DNA of 64,000 bases from Capsicum annuum (lineage: Eukaryota > Streptophyta > Magnoliopsida > Solanales > Solanaceae): contig NC_061115.1 in the NCBI RefSeq assembly GCF_002878395.1, forward strand, positions 97,476,493-97,540,492. Reading direction: 5' to 3'. The notes under the pieces were generated by a model. The model was not told where the DNA came from, did not search any database, and was given only the letters and a program-made list of their open reading frames with translations. This document shows positions 1-12,400 of the stretch, in pieces. The translations under genes and the position numbers were made by a program. How positions within the stretch are numbered: the first letter of the stretch is position 1; each line of letters opens with the position of its first letter.

Positions 1-420
1 GCACCCTCTTTTTACCATAGAGTAACTATTTAGAAAAGATATCTCTCATCAAACCCAAATTAGGCATACACTTCAAAGCTATCCTTGGAACACCCAGTGT
101 AGCAAGGTCACAGTCTTGGCATAAAAATCCAAATTAGAATGATAGGAAGCTAACCAATCCATACCAAAGATATCATCAAAGTCAATCACATCAAGGATAA
201 TCAGATCTACCCAAATCTCACGCCTCATAAAGGTAACTATACAAGTCGGTACACCTAATCCACCACTAAAAATTCTCCTATGAGGGTAGATACATGAAGA
301 GGCCTAGTAAAGGGATCATAGAAAGCATACAAACTTACAGAAAAATATGTAGACACATAAGACAATGTAGATCTGAGGTAAAAAATACAAAAGGAGAACT
401 ATACAAAGTCGGGAGATATT
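1..420 (-). pseudogene. Protease domain remnant of gypsy element K
   Basis: Minus-strand translation gives the retropepsin region of a plant Ty3/gypsy polyprotein. Near 150-200 it reads DVIDFDDIFGMDWL, the conserved stretch after the flap, and near 350-375 it reads YLRSTLSYVSTYF, which aligns with the active-site segment of the family. In that segment the catalytic aspartate position is occupied by tyrosine and several stops follow, so no active protease is possible. The domain continues towards RT beyond the left edge of the window. It lies directly downstream of the gag remnant at 600-1480 on the same strand, in the normal gag-PR order. The lineage within gypsy is not resolved. Confidence 0.72.
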
Positions 421-599
421 TATAATGACTATATTAGAGGCCTCTAACTCAGTTATCCCATGTATAGCATAAAACTACTTGTGTCTGCTCCAAGTTTGAT
501 AAAACTTGTGAATACTACAATGAGCTCCTCTACCTCTACCTCTAGCTCCATCCCTATAACTTTATAAACCACCTCTCACCCTAAATCTCAAAGTAGGGA

Positions 600-1480
600 T
601 AATATGAAACTAAAAGCCTTGATTAGTGGGCCCATACACACATCAGGGACAATCATTAGCTAAATAGCCAACGTCATTACAAATATAACATTATCTATGG
701 CATTACTCAATCTGAGGGGGCACAGATAAACTTGGATGACCACCTTGTCCTAAAGAACTGAGCCTTGGACCTCTACTTGCATGACGTGATAACTAGTTAC
801 CTAAAGCTATAAAACCTGGAGTTCCACTACCTAATCCCTTAAAGCAGTTTGAGCTAGCCTAAAATGATAACCATAGAAACCTCTACTTGAGAAAACTCTA
901 CCTCAAGGGGCTCGACCACCAAAATTGCCTTGTTACATATGATATCTCAAGATTTATTGAATAACCTCTCAAAGAAAGTCTTAGAAAATTGAGCACAACT
1001 CATACTAGGTGAACCCAAGGGCGTACGACTAGATAGATACCTTTACTAATCCTTTGATATATTCCTCAATTGATAGGTAGTATAAGTAACTCTATGAGAC
1101 TCAAGTGATCCAAGATTATGTAACTTATCCTGGCAGGCAATTAGAAACTCGTAGGCGTCATCGCTAATCGCTCTATTGAATTTGGGAGAAGCCGATAGAA
1201 TAAACCTCTTTTGATCATCAAAAGAGATCATGGTATCTAAAATAACTAAAGAAATAACATGTCTGATAAATAATAAATACACATGTGGAGTACCATATAT
1301 GATAGTTGTACTCATAAAGTAGGAATATCATAAGCAAATGTTGGTACAAACAATGGAGCACCACTCTAAGTTTGAGAAATACCATCGCTTAATTTTTTCT
1401 ATTAGGCCTTACTCTAGCTTAGGGGTTATTACTTCTTTGGTGACTCAACACGTGTACTCTATACCTTCTTATGCATTCAT
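600..1480 (-). pseudogene. Gag (capsid/nucleocapsid) remnant of gypsy element K
   Basis: Retrotransposon gag coat protein, decayed. The open stretch 1046-1315 contains FDDQKRF and then DDAYEFLIACQDKLHNLG, the Retrotrans_gag core seen in many Solanaceae gypsy elements. At 649-690 the minus strand reads CYICNDVGYLANDC, a CCHC zinc knuckle whose histidine has become tyrosine (a CAT-to-TAT type transition). A probable start ATG lies at 1478-1480. Frameshifts and stops separate the parts. Positions 421-599 are the degraded linker to the protease. The 5' LTR expected to the right is absent: plus-strand LTR J begins at 1533, so K was probably interrupted or deleted there. Confidence 0.72.
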
Positions 1481-1532
1481 ATCATAGAACTTCTCTACTT
1501 AAGTTATAGTATAAATCCACCACCAATATATC

Positions 1533-3893
1533 TATAACACCCCATACTTTCAGGCTTGAATTTCAACCATTATTCGTACGTGTATAAACTCAAGACTAAT
1601 GATTTGTATATGAATATAAGTGTTATGATATTTTACTTAGTTTGTAAAGTGCTATCAAGGTGAAAAATATTCATAGGAAATAGTTTGAGCAAAGTTGTGT
1701 TAAGAGTTTTTTATTCTCCAGAATTTTTGTATTCAATTCTACAAGGGTCAACTCGAATATGTATAACTTGTGTAACATATGTAATTTTTGAGATCGACAC
1801 CCACCAAAATATAAATAATTATTTTCTCTTTCCAATACATCTGATTTCTCCTTAATTTGATACTTGAGCAAAAAGTTATGAGAATTTTTGTAAACAACTA
1901 GTAAGGATGCGTGATTTCTGCATGGGACACCCTCTGTGCTCTACGGTTTTGACATGGCATGCCTCTATTTTAAGAAATGCTAAAACTAACATTTCTCTTA
2001 AGTTTTTTAGGGTAAACTGGTTATGTCCTAAACCATCCTATAACTGATATAAACAAGATTTCATCATCCCATAACCCCATAATATACCAAATATACAATC
2101 CCTCTCCTCCTGATTTCTCAAAAACAAAAAAAACAAGGGTTTTTTCTAATAATTCAACTCTCAGGGTTCCAAATCTAAGTTCCCTTCAAATATTTAAGAA
2201 ATTCAAGTATGTGGTATATTCATCAATGGTTTTCTTTCACCCATTGAATCCCAAAGTTTCTCCAATTTTCAAGCTTAGTTCCCCTTTTGATTTGGGGTTC
2301 CCTGACAATTATAAATTTCATGATTCCTCCATGTAATTCTTGAATTCAAACATGAATAAGTGTTTCCTTATAAATTCAAACATTATTCCATACTCTAATC
2401 GTGATAATTTGTTATATTGATGAAATTGTTGGATTCTTGAGCATTAGTCATGAAATTTCTTATCATGTCATTACCTTGAAATTATCATATTTAATTGTAT
2501 TTTTCAATGCTGGTGGGGTATGAACACCTGATTCCTAGATAGCCATCCATGTTATAGATTTAATTTGTAAGTCATTTTTGTACCATTGTATTTAGATTAT
2601 CATATTCATGTTGAGCAATTTTATCAGTTGTGAATTATGTTAAACTTTCACTAGTATCAATGTTAGTTTGGTTGGGAGTAGAACTTAGCACCAAGCAAAT
2701 TTAGGGATGAAGTCTTTCCTACTAGCTTAGGGTGAGACCTTTAGTAGCAGTCTCTAAGTTCCAAGAATACGTATCCAGCGTAGGTTATGAGAGGTCTTCC
2801 TACCAGTATAGGGTTGATACTTTCTTAGGGACACCTACTAGTTTAGGGTGACACCCTAGTCCTTCGAGATGCTAGTTTAATGGATCCACACAACCAGTAT
2901 CAATACTCGTGATAAGATATTGGCACCCTTCCAACTAGGGTTATAGGTTATACCTCAGTTAGCTCATATTGGGGCATGTCAATTAAATTCTAGCTCACAC
3001 AGTTTCAATTCAATATTTATAATTATATCAGTTCAGGTTTGCATGACCAAGTGTCCATATATTAGTTATTCAATTATTCAGATTATTTTAGTATATTCTT
3101 ATGTTTTGTCTTGTATTTATTTTACAAGTTCATGCATTCATTCTTAGTATTCATATATGACCTAAGTACGGTTTTACATACTATTAGCTTTAACTTAAGA
3201 TTTATGCATGGTATATATGTTTCTATTGCTTCCCAACTTAAAAAAATATTTTAAGCTCATGAATTAGATATTTCACTATGCCTTATAGATTTTACATATA
3301 GACATATATTATATGCATATTTTAGCAAAGGGTTTATGTCCTTAATTTTAAAGCAATGATTTGAGTATTTTCATGATTCGTGCATGTCTCACATACTCGG
3401 TACATTCCGAAGTACTGACCAGATATATGGGTCTATGGATATATTACTTCATAATATAGGTACCAGATGTAGTCCACACATCTGGGTCAGAGATATTGTA
3501 GCTTCTAGCTAGCAGGTCATAAGTACTCTTATTTTGAGAACATAAGTCAGTTTTAGTTCTTATATTGTATTTTTCTTATTTGTATGTATTGATTTGGTAT
3601 AGTTGGGGTCATGTCCCAGCTACCTATAGTCAGTATTAGTAGAGGCTTCAAATATTGTTAATCAAAGTTAATATATGTAATTCAAGTTCCTTATTTAGAT
3701 TGATTATGTTATAAACTTTTACAGTATCATATTTATTCAAATTATATCATGATTATGTTTCTGCTCAATAAATTTTGTTTTATATACATTTTAAATCAAT
3801 TACTCAAGCAGTATGTTAGTACATGGGTTAACCTGGGATCACTTGTGGTTCTAAGTACTGTGTTATGACTAGGGGTAGTCTTGGTTCATGACA
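1533..3893 (+). repeat. 5' LTR of element J (plus strand)
   Basis: About 2.36 kb ending in CATGACA, followed by the spacer AACT and a primer-binding site exactly as in element A, which fixes the right end at 3893. The middle (about 2660-3050) shares recognisable blocks with A's LTR, such as the TTGGGAGTAG segment, the CCAGCGTAGG segment and TGGATCCACA. The left end TATAACACCCC is placed at 1533 by analogy with TGTAACACCCC LTR starts; the terminal TG would be mutated. No second J LTR is seen in the window, so its target duplication cannot be tested. Confidence 0.72.
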
Positions 3894-3897
3894 AACT

Positions 3898-3911
3898 TGG
3901 TATCATAGAAC
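3898..3911 (+). other. Primer-binding site of J (initiator tRNA-Met)
   Basis: Reads TGGTATCATAGAAC, matching the first eight bases of the usual TGGTATCAGAGC complement of the 3' end of initiator tRNA-Met. It sits four bases (AACT) after the LTR end, the same spacing as in A, and is followed by AGGTTCA as in A. Confidence 0.7.
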
Positions 3912-5397
3912 TAGGTTCAAGTGTTCTAGGGTGTCTAGGAAGCCTATTTAGTAGAGTCTTACGGAATGGTACAAAGACATCTGTACTTTTCTTCGATAGG
4001 CTACAAGTAATTTAAGAAATATTTCACTTCTTTCATATCTTAGATCATGCAGTAGAGACGTTCTCTAAGAAACTTATACCAATTCTTAAATTTCTCTATT
4101 CATATCAACTCTGGCTTATTTTTTAGGTAACTGAAATAGTCAAGCTTAAATTCCAACTGATTGAGTTTTCTCATACAGTCCCCATAGATAATTATGGGAT
4201 TGCACGCAGGATCAAAAGGATCCCATCAATGACTTTATGTTCCAAAGTTTCAAAGAGTTTGTTCTTACTTATGGAAATCGTAAACTAAGCCAAAGTCAGA
4301 TGTTCCCTTAGATCATTCTCAAAATCCTAGGACAGCATGACCTAGAGTTATGATCATTAGCCTAGAAGTAGTAGTAGTGAAGTGGGGATAGTGCTTATCC
4401 AAATTTAGTAGATTATGTATCCATGGAGCCAAAAAGGTGCTGTGTCATTTGTTCAATAGCACTTTGAGAGAGATTTCTCAGTTAAGAGAGACTTAGAGTA
4501 TTTAAATTCTTTAGTAGGGATAGAGATTAGACAGTGACCATAATGATAGAGAAGTTTTTTAAGGTTGGGTAGTTCATAAAAAAAAATTGGATTAGTGTTT
4601 CATGATTCCTATCTAGTAGTAATAAGTGGTTATTATTGTATTGAAATTTGTATGGATATCCATGTTAAGTGTAGGAATCTAAGTTTGAATCTTGGATGAT
4701 TGAACTAATAGAATAAAGAGTTTAAATTAGAGATGTGTGAACTCAGGATATGGTGATACTCGTAAATATTCTAAGTTAGTAACTATTTAAGTTATTATAT
4801 AACGACTATTGGGGCGATAGAAAGTTTAAAGTTGTTTCTCAGAAAGAAGTATTGGCAGAGAGTTTCACACTTTATGATATAGTCTTTTAGGGGGGTTTAT
4901 TATTTATGTGTTTGATTATATCACGATCTCTAAAGTAGAGTGATTGTAGTTCAGTTTAGAGTTTATTAAAGGGGGTTGCAGACTTAGAACAAATGGCTTA
5001 AATCAAGGAGGAGATGATAGAACAAGGAACCATGTCAGGTTTTTAGATTCTAGTAGTGAGTTCTAGAACAACAGTAGGGAAGGAAAGTACCCAACCCATT
5101 CTTATCTCAATACAATTTTTTTGTACTTCAATCATCACAAAATCTACTCATTTCCTACAAGTCAGATCTATGATCATAGCTCATATTCATGCACTTCATA
5201 GAGAATTATGTACGCTCCTAGTTCCTAGTACAAGGAGTTCCAGTTCACTCAGAATTACAAATCATATTCCATTAATTTATGAACTCCAAACTCAGGTCAT
5301 GCAGCTCATGACTTGCATATTCATGCTTTATAGTATGCTTAGTTCCTATAACTCATGGTTCACTCTTAATGACTAGTGAAAATTTTCATTATGTAAT
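3912..5397 (+). other. Interior of J with no recognisable coding sequence
   Basis: About 1.5 kb between the J primer site and the insertion point of element A. I could not find gag, protease or RT motifs in any frame. The 106-codon open frame at 5056-5376 has no recognisable domain. Short ATG/TCA-rich stretches near 5150-5390 resemble the non-coding segment between pol and the 3' LTR in A, so this may be the 3' untranslated part of a deleted element or the interior of a non-autonomous one. The J/G junction lies near the A insertion and cannot be placed exactly. Confidence 0.45.
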
Positions 5398-5402
5398 GTA
5401 TG
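5398..5402. repeat. Target-site duplication of A, left copy
   Basis: GTATG immediately before the TG of the 5' LTR; identical to 15557-15561. Confidence 0.9.
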
Positions 5403-7904
5403 TGTAAGACCCCACAAAGTCCTAAGTTTAATTCAGTCCATTAATGCTTGAAAAAGGGTCCCATACTTAGAAATTTCAGCTAAATATTTGCACTTAGAAT
5501 TTATTTAACCTTCATAAGTTGGCGATCCTGTTTTACGATCCATACGACCTTAGAATATTGAATTCTAGGTTGGATAATGATCAGGAATGTCAATAGGTGT
5601 TTTCAGATGAGTTTTGGAATTTTCGAACATCATTTGATTTGGAAATCCAAAATAGTGGATCGACGATCTCTCGACGCGATGCGTCGCCCATCACATTGAT
5701 AAATATTCTCCTCAGCAACCAATGCCAAATTCCGGTTAGCTGATGCAAACTCGATGCATTGCACCGACCATCACATAAACCCCATTAACGCGACACATCG
5801 ATCTGCGTGTTGTTGGGCATGTTTTTCAGTAATTAAAAAATTCACATCCTCAATGGTAATTGGGTCATTTTCCCCACCTTATTCAGCCCCCAAAACATGA
5901 AATTAAGTCATTTATAGGGCAAAATTTAGTCATTCATCACAAATTGCTCTCAAGAACAAATACTAGGGCCATTGATTTCAAATTCAAGACTCAAGAACTC
6001 ACCATCAACCTTCATTAACTCAAGTACAAAGATATGTGAAGTGTTTATCCCAGGGTTTCCTTCCACCCTTGGAGTTCAAGAAACTCTTTTAAACTACAAG
6101 TTTATTGATTTCACAGATTTCATATGGATTTGAATGTAATCTTGACTATGATGTCAAATGAGTTTTCAATTCCATGAATTATCACAAGTTTCATGAAAAC
6201 TAGTTAGTGTGGATTTAATTATGTGAACTCTTGAGTTGCAAGTTGAATGTAGAATCCATGGTAGTATTACATGTTTTTTTATATTTGGAATGCCCATGCC
6301 CCCCAAGTGTTTGTCAAAATGCTTATGTGAATTGACTAGTGCAAGCATTATGTGATTTTATTCATGAACAAGCCCATTAATATCAAATGTTTGACCAAAA
6401 TGTCTAAGTGAATGTATTATTGGTAAGCAATTACTATTATGCTATTAAAGTCATGTAGTGTATTATTTTCTATGCTATCGAGTCCTGGGGGGTATTTAAT
6501 ACCTAAAAATCTAGTTACTTACCTAGAGCTATAGTTGTTATGGAACGGTGTCAGTAATGTCACGAACAGTAGTACTGAGTAATCAGTCCCAGTTTTAGTT
6601 CAGACCTCAAGTAAACCCAGTCAGTTAACAGAACATAGTATTATTCCATCAGTCAAAGGAACACAATGAACTCAGTTCAGTTATACAGCATGATCAGTAA
6701 CAGTTCAGTCAGGCCTTGTGCAGTCTAAAAATTAGTTCAATGTCTATTCAGTTGGAAGTAGGATTCAGCACCGAGCGTGTGTAGGGATGATGGATTCCCC
6801 ATCAGATAGGCAGAGTTGTTAGTAGCAGTCCCTTCACTCTAGAACTATGTAGCCAGCGTAGGATATGAGAAGTCACCCATTATTTTAGGCTTGACTTTCT
6901 TGCAGGGGTCACCCCTCAGTTCAGGCTTGACATCCTTAGTCCTTTGGGATAATACAGTACATCAGTAAAGTGGATCCACATAGCCAGAGTTAGTACTCAT
7001 AGCATGGTATTGACACCTACCAACTGGGGTTATAGGTTAGAACCCAAGCTATTCAAAGAGGGGCATGCCGATTAGATGACTACCTCTCATAATTTCAATT
7101 TTAGTTTTAGCCTTAGTACAGAACTCAGTTCAACCGATTTGGGACTGTCAGACACAGTCACCAATATTAGTATCAAACTCACTTCTGTACTACAGAATCA
7201 GAATTATCATAAACAATCATTCAACTATTAGTAATATTATATCAGAAAACTCAAGTATCAGTTAACCTGTATTCAGGACTCAGTATCCAGTGTTATGATG
7301 ACCTCAGTTAAAGTTTATGTATTCATATATGTACTCTTATTTAGTTATGTTCATGTTACTCAGCTAGTTATTATTCATGCATATGAACCCATGCGTATCA
7401 TCCTACCTCACTTAGCATACCTTTACATTCAAAGTACTGACGCATACTTTTTTTTCCACTATGATATCTTATTTCATAGGTTCAGACACACGGGCTCCTG
7501 GCCGTATTTAGCAGTCTAGCCTATCAGCAGCAGACTTAGGGGTGAGTCCTCTTAGTTCGAGGACAAAGTTATTATTTCAGTTTATCAGTAGTTCAGTAGT
7601 TGGGCTTAGTTGGGGGCTTATCCCATTAACTCTATATTTCGACAGTTAGAGGCTTTCAGAGTAGAGTACTTCAGATAGATATTTTTAGTTTTTCAGTATT
7701 CATTTATTATTAATTATTTTTAGTTATGAACCTTATTGTGAGTTCAACCTAACTTTCACATTTATTTCAGATATATATATATATTACTATTATAGAATTG
7801 TTATTATTTAGTGCTTATAGTATGTACCTGTCATGGGTTAGCTGGTAGTCCTTCGGGGTCACTAGCACTGTGTAACATCTGGGGTGCAGACTCGGAGTGT
7901 AACA
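5403..7904 (+). repeat. 5' LTR of A
   Basis: 2502 bp, beginning TGTAAGACCC and ending GAGTGTAACA. It matches 13020-15556 along its whole length with scattered substitutions and small indels. CG-rich near-palindromic words such as GACGCGATGCGTCGC occur at 5660-5810. A TA microsatellite lies at 7771-7785. Confidence 0.9.
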
Positions 7905-7908
7905 AACT

Positions 7909-7920
7909 TGGTATCAGAGC
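7909..7920 (+). other. Primer-binding site of A (initiator tRNA-Met)
   Basis: Exact TGGTATCAGAGC, the complement of the 3' end of plant initiator tRNA-Met, four bases after the LTR end. Minus-strand DNA synthesis would start here. Confidence 0.93.
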
Positions 7921-8127
7921 CTAAGGTTCAACAAAGTCCTATAGAGTCATAAATTTGCATCAAGCAGATTCTTGTGCATGGGTGTGTAGCGCGCCACACT
8001 TATGGACAGGAGGCTACGAGATATTTTAGGAAAAGTTTCCCTTCTTTTAGTATTCATGTCGTGCGAGTGAGCATAAGCTCAATATAAACCCTTAGTCTAA
8101 TCATTTTCTTCCTTCTATATCCAAAAC

Positions 8128-9210
8128 ATGCCTCCTAAGAAGAACGGATGAAGAATAGGAAATCAGATAGCCCCTCAGCCAGTTCAGGTAGATCCTCTGG
8201 ATGAGCATGTCTTTCATACGGAATTTAGGGATACATTTACCACTCTAGCCAATTTAGTAGTAGCACAAAATAAATTCCCAGCTTCCGTTTCGGCCAACCC
8301 AGTAGCCAATACTACTGCAGCAAGGATTTGGGACTTTACATGAATGAACCATCCATCTTTTATTGGGTCTAAGTCAGATGAAGATCCACAGGAGTTCTTC
8401 TATCAGGTGCAGAAGGTTACAGATATTATGGTGGTGATGGCTAGTGAGATTTCTGAGTTTGTTGCATATCATTTGTAGGATATAACTCACTCATGGTTCA
8501 AGTAGTGGAAGGTGGAGAGGGTTACAGATGTAGGGCCCATAGAATAAGAGCAGTTTCCATTGCTTTCCTTGATAGGTTCTTCCTACTGGAGTTGAGGGAA
8601 GCTATGATTTTGGAGTTTATAAACCTAAAGTAGGGCGATATGATAGTACTAGAGTATTCTCTCAAGTTTACTCAGTTAGCCAGATATGCCCCTCACATGG
8701 TAGCAGATAGCAGATCTAAGATGAGTAATTTTATTTTGGGTGTGTCTAACAGTGTGGTCAAGGAGTGTAGGACCACAATGTTGATTAAGAAAATGGACAT
8801 ATCAAAGCTCAGGGTCCATGCTCAGCAAATAGAAGAGGCCAAGAATAAACAAAAGGAGAGGAAGAACATGAGAGCTAAAGTAAGTAGCTTCAACTTTTCT
8901 TAGCCTAGGTTATAAGGTGGTAACCGTCTTAATTTTCATCAGAGGTATTCATCTACAGCATCCTCTTCAGCAAGTGCCCTAGTACCCAAATTTTGAAATG
9001 ATAATAGGGGTAGGGTAATAGGCTCTAAGTCCCAAGAACGTGTTAACAGTTCCCGTACAAATACTCTATGTCAAAAATATGGTAGACACCATCAGGGTAA
9101 GTGTAGAGCTCGAAGTAAGGTGTTCTTAGGGTGTGGCAAGCTACGCCATCAGATTTTGGAGTGTCAGGTAGTTTCTTAAAAAGATAGGGAGTTGCGCCAA
9201 CAAGACCAAT
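8128..9210 (+). pseudogene. Gag of A
   Basis: Gag coat protein of a Tekay-like element. The likely start codon at 8128 gives MPPKKNG and then a stop (CGA-to-TGA type). It continues with a PSFIGSKSDEDPQEFFYQV block near 8345-8410, typical of the capsid amino-terminal half. The open stretch 8640-8903 holds YSLKFTQLARYAP and the VKECRTTML-KKMDISKLRVHAQQIEE segment that ends the capsid. From 9069 the frame reads CQKYGRHHQGKC and then CGKLRHQILEC: a knuckle pair in which one cysteine of the first is tyrosine. At least one frameshift separates 8128 (frame 1) from 8640 (frame 0). In life it would form the particle that packages element RNA. Confidence 0.85.
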
Positions 9211-9329
9211 CCCATCAATCGTCAGTTTCAGTCTGTCTCCTAACTCAGCAGGGTACCTCTTCCATTGCTACCAGTGGCCAGCAACCAAACAGATTACACG
9301 TGCTTCAGTTCCGACAGGATCATTAAAGT

Positions 9330-9720
9330 TCTCCTAATGTGGTCACTGGTATGTTATAATTTTATCATTTACATGTTTATGCTTTGCTCCTTTGTGACTC
9401 CTTATATAGTTGTTGACTTCAGAGTCAGTCCCAAAATAATAGCAGAGCCTTTTTCACTTTCTACCCCAGTGGGTAAATCTATCATAGCCCGTCAATTATA
9501 TAGGAACATCCTATATGGTATCTTAGAAAGTTACTTCAGTAGACTTAGTAGAATTAAAGATGATAGATTTTGATGTCATTATCAGCATGGACTGGCTTCA
9601 TTGGTGTTATGCCTCAGCTGATAGTAGAAACAAAATTTTTCAATTTCAATTTCTGAATGAACCTGTCCTAGAGTGGAGGGGTAGTACTTCAGCACTTATG
9701 GGTTAGCTTCTTTCTTAACT
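9330..9720 (+). pseudogene. Protease domain of A
   Basis: Retropepsin-type aspartic protease that would cut the polyprotein. The conserved block around the active site (SFVTPYIVVDF type) is visible near 9395-9425 but in a shifted frame, and the catalytic DPG-like triplet is not intact. From 9542 frame 2 reads VDLVELKMIDFDVIISMDWLH, the conserved post-flap segment; its GMDWLH motif has glycine changed to serine. From here pol is read in frame 2. The protease is therefore broken by at least one indel upstream of 9542. Confidence 0.78.
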
Positions 9721-9779
9721 TAGGGTGAGGAGAATGATATTTAAAGGATGTGTCTATCATTTTGTTCGAGTTTAGGACT

Positions 9780-10740
9780 CTAGTTTAGATACCCCTAATC
9801 TTCAATCAGTGCCAGTAGCATGTGAATTCCTAGATAAGTTTCCCGAAGATCTTCTTAGAGTTCCTCCCGAAAGGAAAATTGACTTCAAAGTTGACCTTCT
9901 TCCATAGACTCAGCCCATCTCTATCCCTCCATACAGAATGGCTCTAGCAAAACTTAAGGAGTTAACAGTTAAAAGATCTTCTAGATAAGGGATTCACTAG
10001 ACCCAGTAATCCCTGTGGGGTGCACCAGTTCTATTCATGCATAGGAAAGATGGTTCTCTCAGAATATGCATTGATTACTATCAACAAAATAAAGTCACAA
10101 TCAAGAACAAGTATCCACTTCCCAGAATTGATGACTTGTCTGACCAACTTCAGGGTGCCAGTTACTTTTCTAAGATAAAACCATGATTAGTCTATCATCA
10201 ACTCAGAGTCAGAGAACGTAACATTTCAAAAATAGTGTTTAGAACTTAGTGTGGTCACCTCAAATTCTTAGTCATATCATTTAATCTTGCCAATGCCCTA
10301 GCAGCTTTCATGGACTTGATGAACAGTGTGTTCAAGCAGTACTTAGACATGTTTTTCATAGTCTTCATAGATGACATTCTCGTATACTCCCGCAGTGAGC
10401 ATGATCATACAAACCATCTCAGAATTGTATTATAGACTCCCAGAAACCATCAGTTGTTCTCCAAATTTAGTAAGTGCAAATTTTGGCTATGGTCAGGAGC
10501 TTTTCTTAGCCATGTCTTTTTTGGTGATGGCATTAGAGTTGATTTCCAGAAGATCGAAGCAGTGAGAAATTAGCCTAGTCCCATTTATCCATCAGATATC
10601 AGTAGCTTCTTAGGCTTGGCTATCTATTATCGATGGTTTGTTGAGGTATTTTCATCTAATGCATTCTCTATGTCCAGATTGACTTAGAAGAAAGTCAAAT
10701 TCCAGTAGTAATGTACTTATGAGAAGAGTTTCTAGAATTT
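9780..10740 (+). pseudogene. Reverse transcriptase domain of A
   Basis: RNA-directed DNA polymerase. The sequence shows the PPYRMA-like entry near 9930, the WGAPVLF and [11 protein letters not shown] blocks near 10017-10080, [12 protein letters not shown] near 10107-10140, and the catalytic FIDD (family YxDD) box at 10364-10375. It then reads YSRSEHDH and FSKCKF. Two compensating indels near 9965-10020 shift the frame briefly and restore it. Several in-frame stops (for example TAG where the family has CAG or TGG) destroy the enzyme. Catalytic aspartates of the FIDD box are retained. Confidence 0.88.
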
Positions 10741-11270
10741 TAAGACTCGACTCACTACAACCCCATTTTTGACTTTGCCAGATGGTTCAGACATATTTGT
10801 GGTATATTGTGATGCTTTCAGAGTTGGTTTGGGATGTTTTTTAATGCAGAAAGGTAAGGTCAAAGCCTGTGCCTCTAGACTGCTAAAGCCCAATGAAAAG
10901 AACTATCCCACTCATGATCTTGAGTTAGCAGTTGTGGTATTTTCCTTAAATATTTGGAAGCACTATTTGTATGAAGTGCACGCTGATGTGTTCACTAACC
11001 ATAAGAGCCTGTAATATGTTTTCTCTTACAAAGACCTAAACCTCCATCATAAAACGTGGTTGAAGTTGTTGCAAGACTATGAAATAAGTGTTCTATATCA
11101 TCCAGGAAAGGCTAATGTAGTGGTTGATGCTCTCAGTAAGATGTCTACGATTAGTGTTGCTCACATGAAAGATAATAAGAAGAAGTTAGTTCACAAAGCT
11201 CATCAACTTGCCCCGACTAAGTGTCCACTTAGTCAATTCATTAGAGAGTGGTGTATGGGTACATAGTAGT
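10741..11270 (+). pseudogene. RNase H domain and connector of A
   Basis: Ribonuclease H that would remove RNA from the RNA/DNA hybrid. The open stretch 10769-11014 starts [21 protein letters not shown], holding the first catalytic aspartate (YCDA), then [15 protein letters not shown] with the second acidic residues, and FTNHKSL. A stop follows at 11012-11014 where the family has a glutamine codon. The open stretch 11060-11266 continues with LLQDYEISVLYHPGKANVVVDALSKMS, the end of RNase H and the linker to integrase. The frame is the same as RT and integrase. Confidence 0.88.
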
Positions 11271-12400
11271 TCAAAATCATATCTGCTTTTCGAGGTGAAG
11301 GAAAAGCAGGATAGGGATCTCAATCTAGTTAAGTTAAAAGAATCAGTCAGAGATCATAAAATAGAGGTTTTCTCCCAAGGGGAAGATGGTGCATTACATT
11401 GTCAGGGTCGTCTATGTGTGCTAGGTTAGATGACTTAAGATAGAGGATTCTAACAAAAGCACATGGTGCACGCTACTCTATTCATCCAGGGACCACAAAT
11501 ATGTAATGCGACTTGTAGAAAGTCTATTGATGGAGTGGAATGAAGAAAGAAATTAAAGAGTTTTTAGCCAAGTGCTCAACATGTTAGAAGGCTAAGATTA
11601 AGCATCAGAAGCCTAGTGGGTCTATACAGGAGTTGAGTATTCCCACATGGAAATGGGAAGATGTAAACATGGACTTTGTCATGGGTTTACCTCGTACTCG
11701 TTATTAGCGGGATTCCATATGGGTTATCATAGACAAGATGACAAAGTCAACTCATTTCTTAGTAGTCCATACCTCTTATTCAACCGAGGATTATGCCAAG
11801 CTCTATGTTAGAGAATTAGTTAGATTACACGAAGTTCTATTATCTATCATTTCAGATAGAGGTACATAATTTACCTCTCATTTCTGGAATATCTTCCAAA
11901 AGGGACTTGGTACCCAAGTTCACCTTAGAACAGCCTTCCATCCTTAGACAAATGGGCAAGCAGAAAAGTCTATTCATACTTTAGAAGATATGCTAAGGGT
12001 GTGTGCCATTTACTTTATGGGTAGTTAGGATGACCACTTGTCCTTGATTGAGTTTGTGTATTATAATAGTTATTATTCCAACATTCAGATGGCTCTGTTT
12101 AACACACTCTATGAAAGGAGATGTAGATCTCCCATTGGTTAGTTTGAAGTGGGTAAGGCTATAGTGGTAGGGCCTGACTTGGTATTTGATACCTTAGAAA
12201 AATTTCAGTTGATCAGGAAAAGGTTAAAGACAGCTCAAAGCCGACAAAAATCATATACTGATATATGCAGAAAAGATCTCGAGTTAGAGATTGGGGATTT
12301 TGTGTATTTGAAAATCTCTCATATGAAAGGAGTGAAATGGTTTGGCAAGAAGGGGAAGCTCAATCCCTGATATATCGATCCTTACTGAATTCTCAGCTAT
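11271..12400 (+). pseudogene. Integrase zinc-binding and catalytic core of A
   Basis: Inserts the DNA copy into the host genome. The amino-terminal HHCC zinc region lies near 11460-11590 (AHGARYSIHPG and later KCSTC). The catalytic triad is readable in one frame: first Asp at 11672 (NMDFVMGLP), second Asp at 11855 (IISDRGT) and Glu at 11963 (NGQAEKS), with 60 and 35 residues between them, which is the D,D35E signature. A CAA-to-TAA stop follows the second Asp at 11867, and others occur (for example at 11946 and 12139). The open stretch 12149-12370 carries the RKRLKTAQSRQKSY and KGVKWFGKKGKLNP blocks. Confidence 0.9.

Noticed and set aside
5056..5376. 106-codon plus-strand open frame
   Set aside because: No recognisable domain and low-complexity composition. 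It sits in the non-coding interior of J, and such frames arise by chance.
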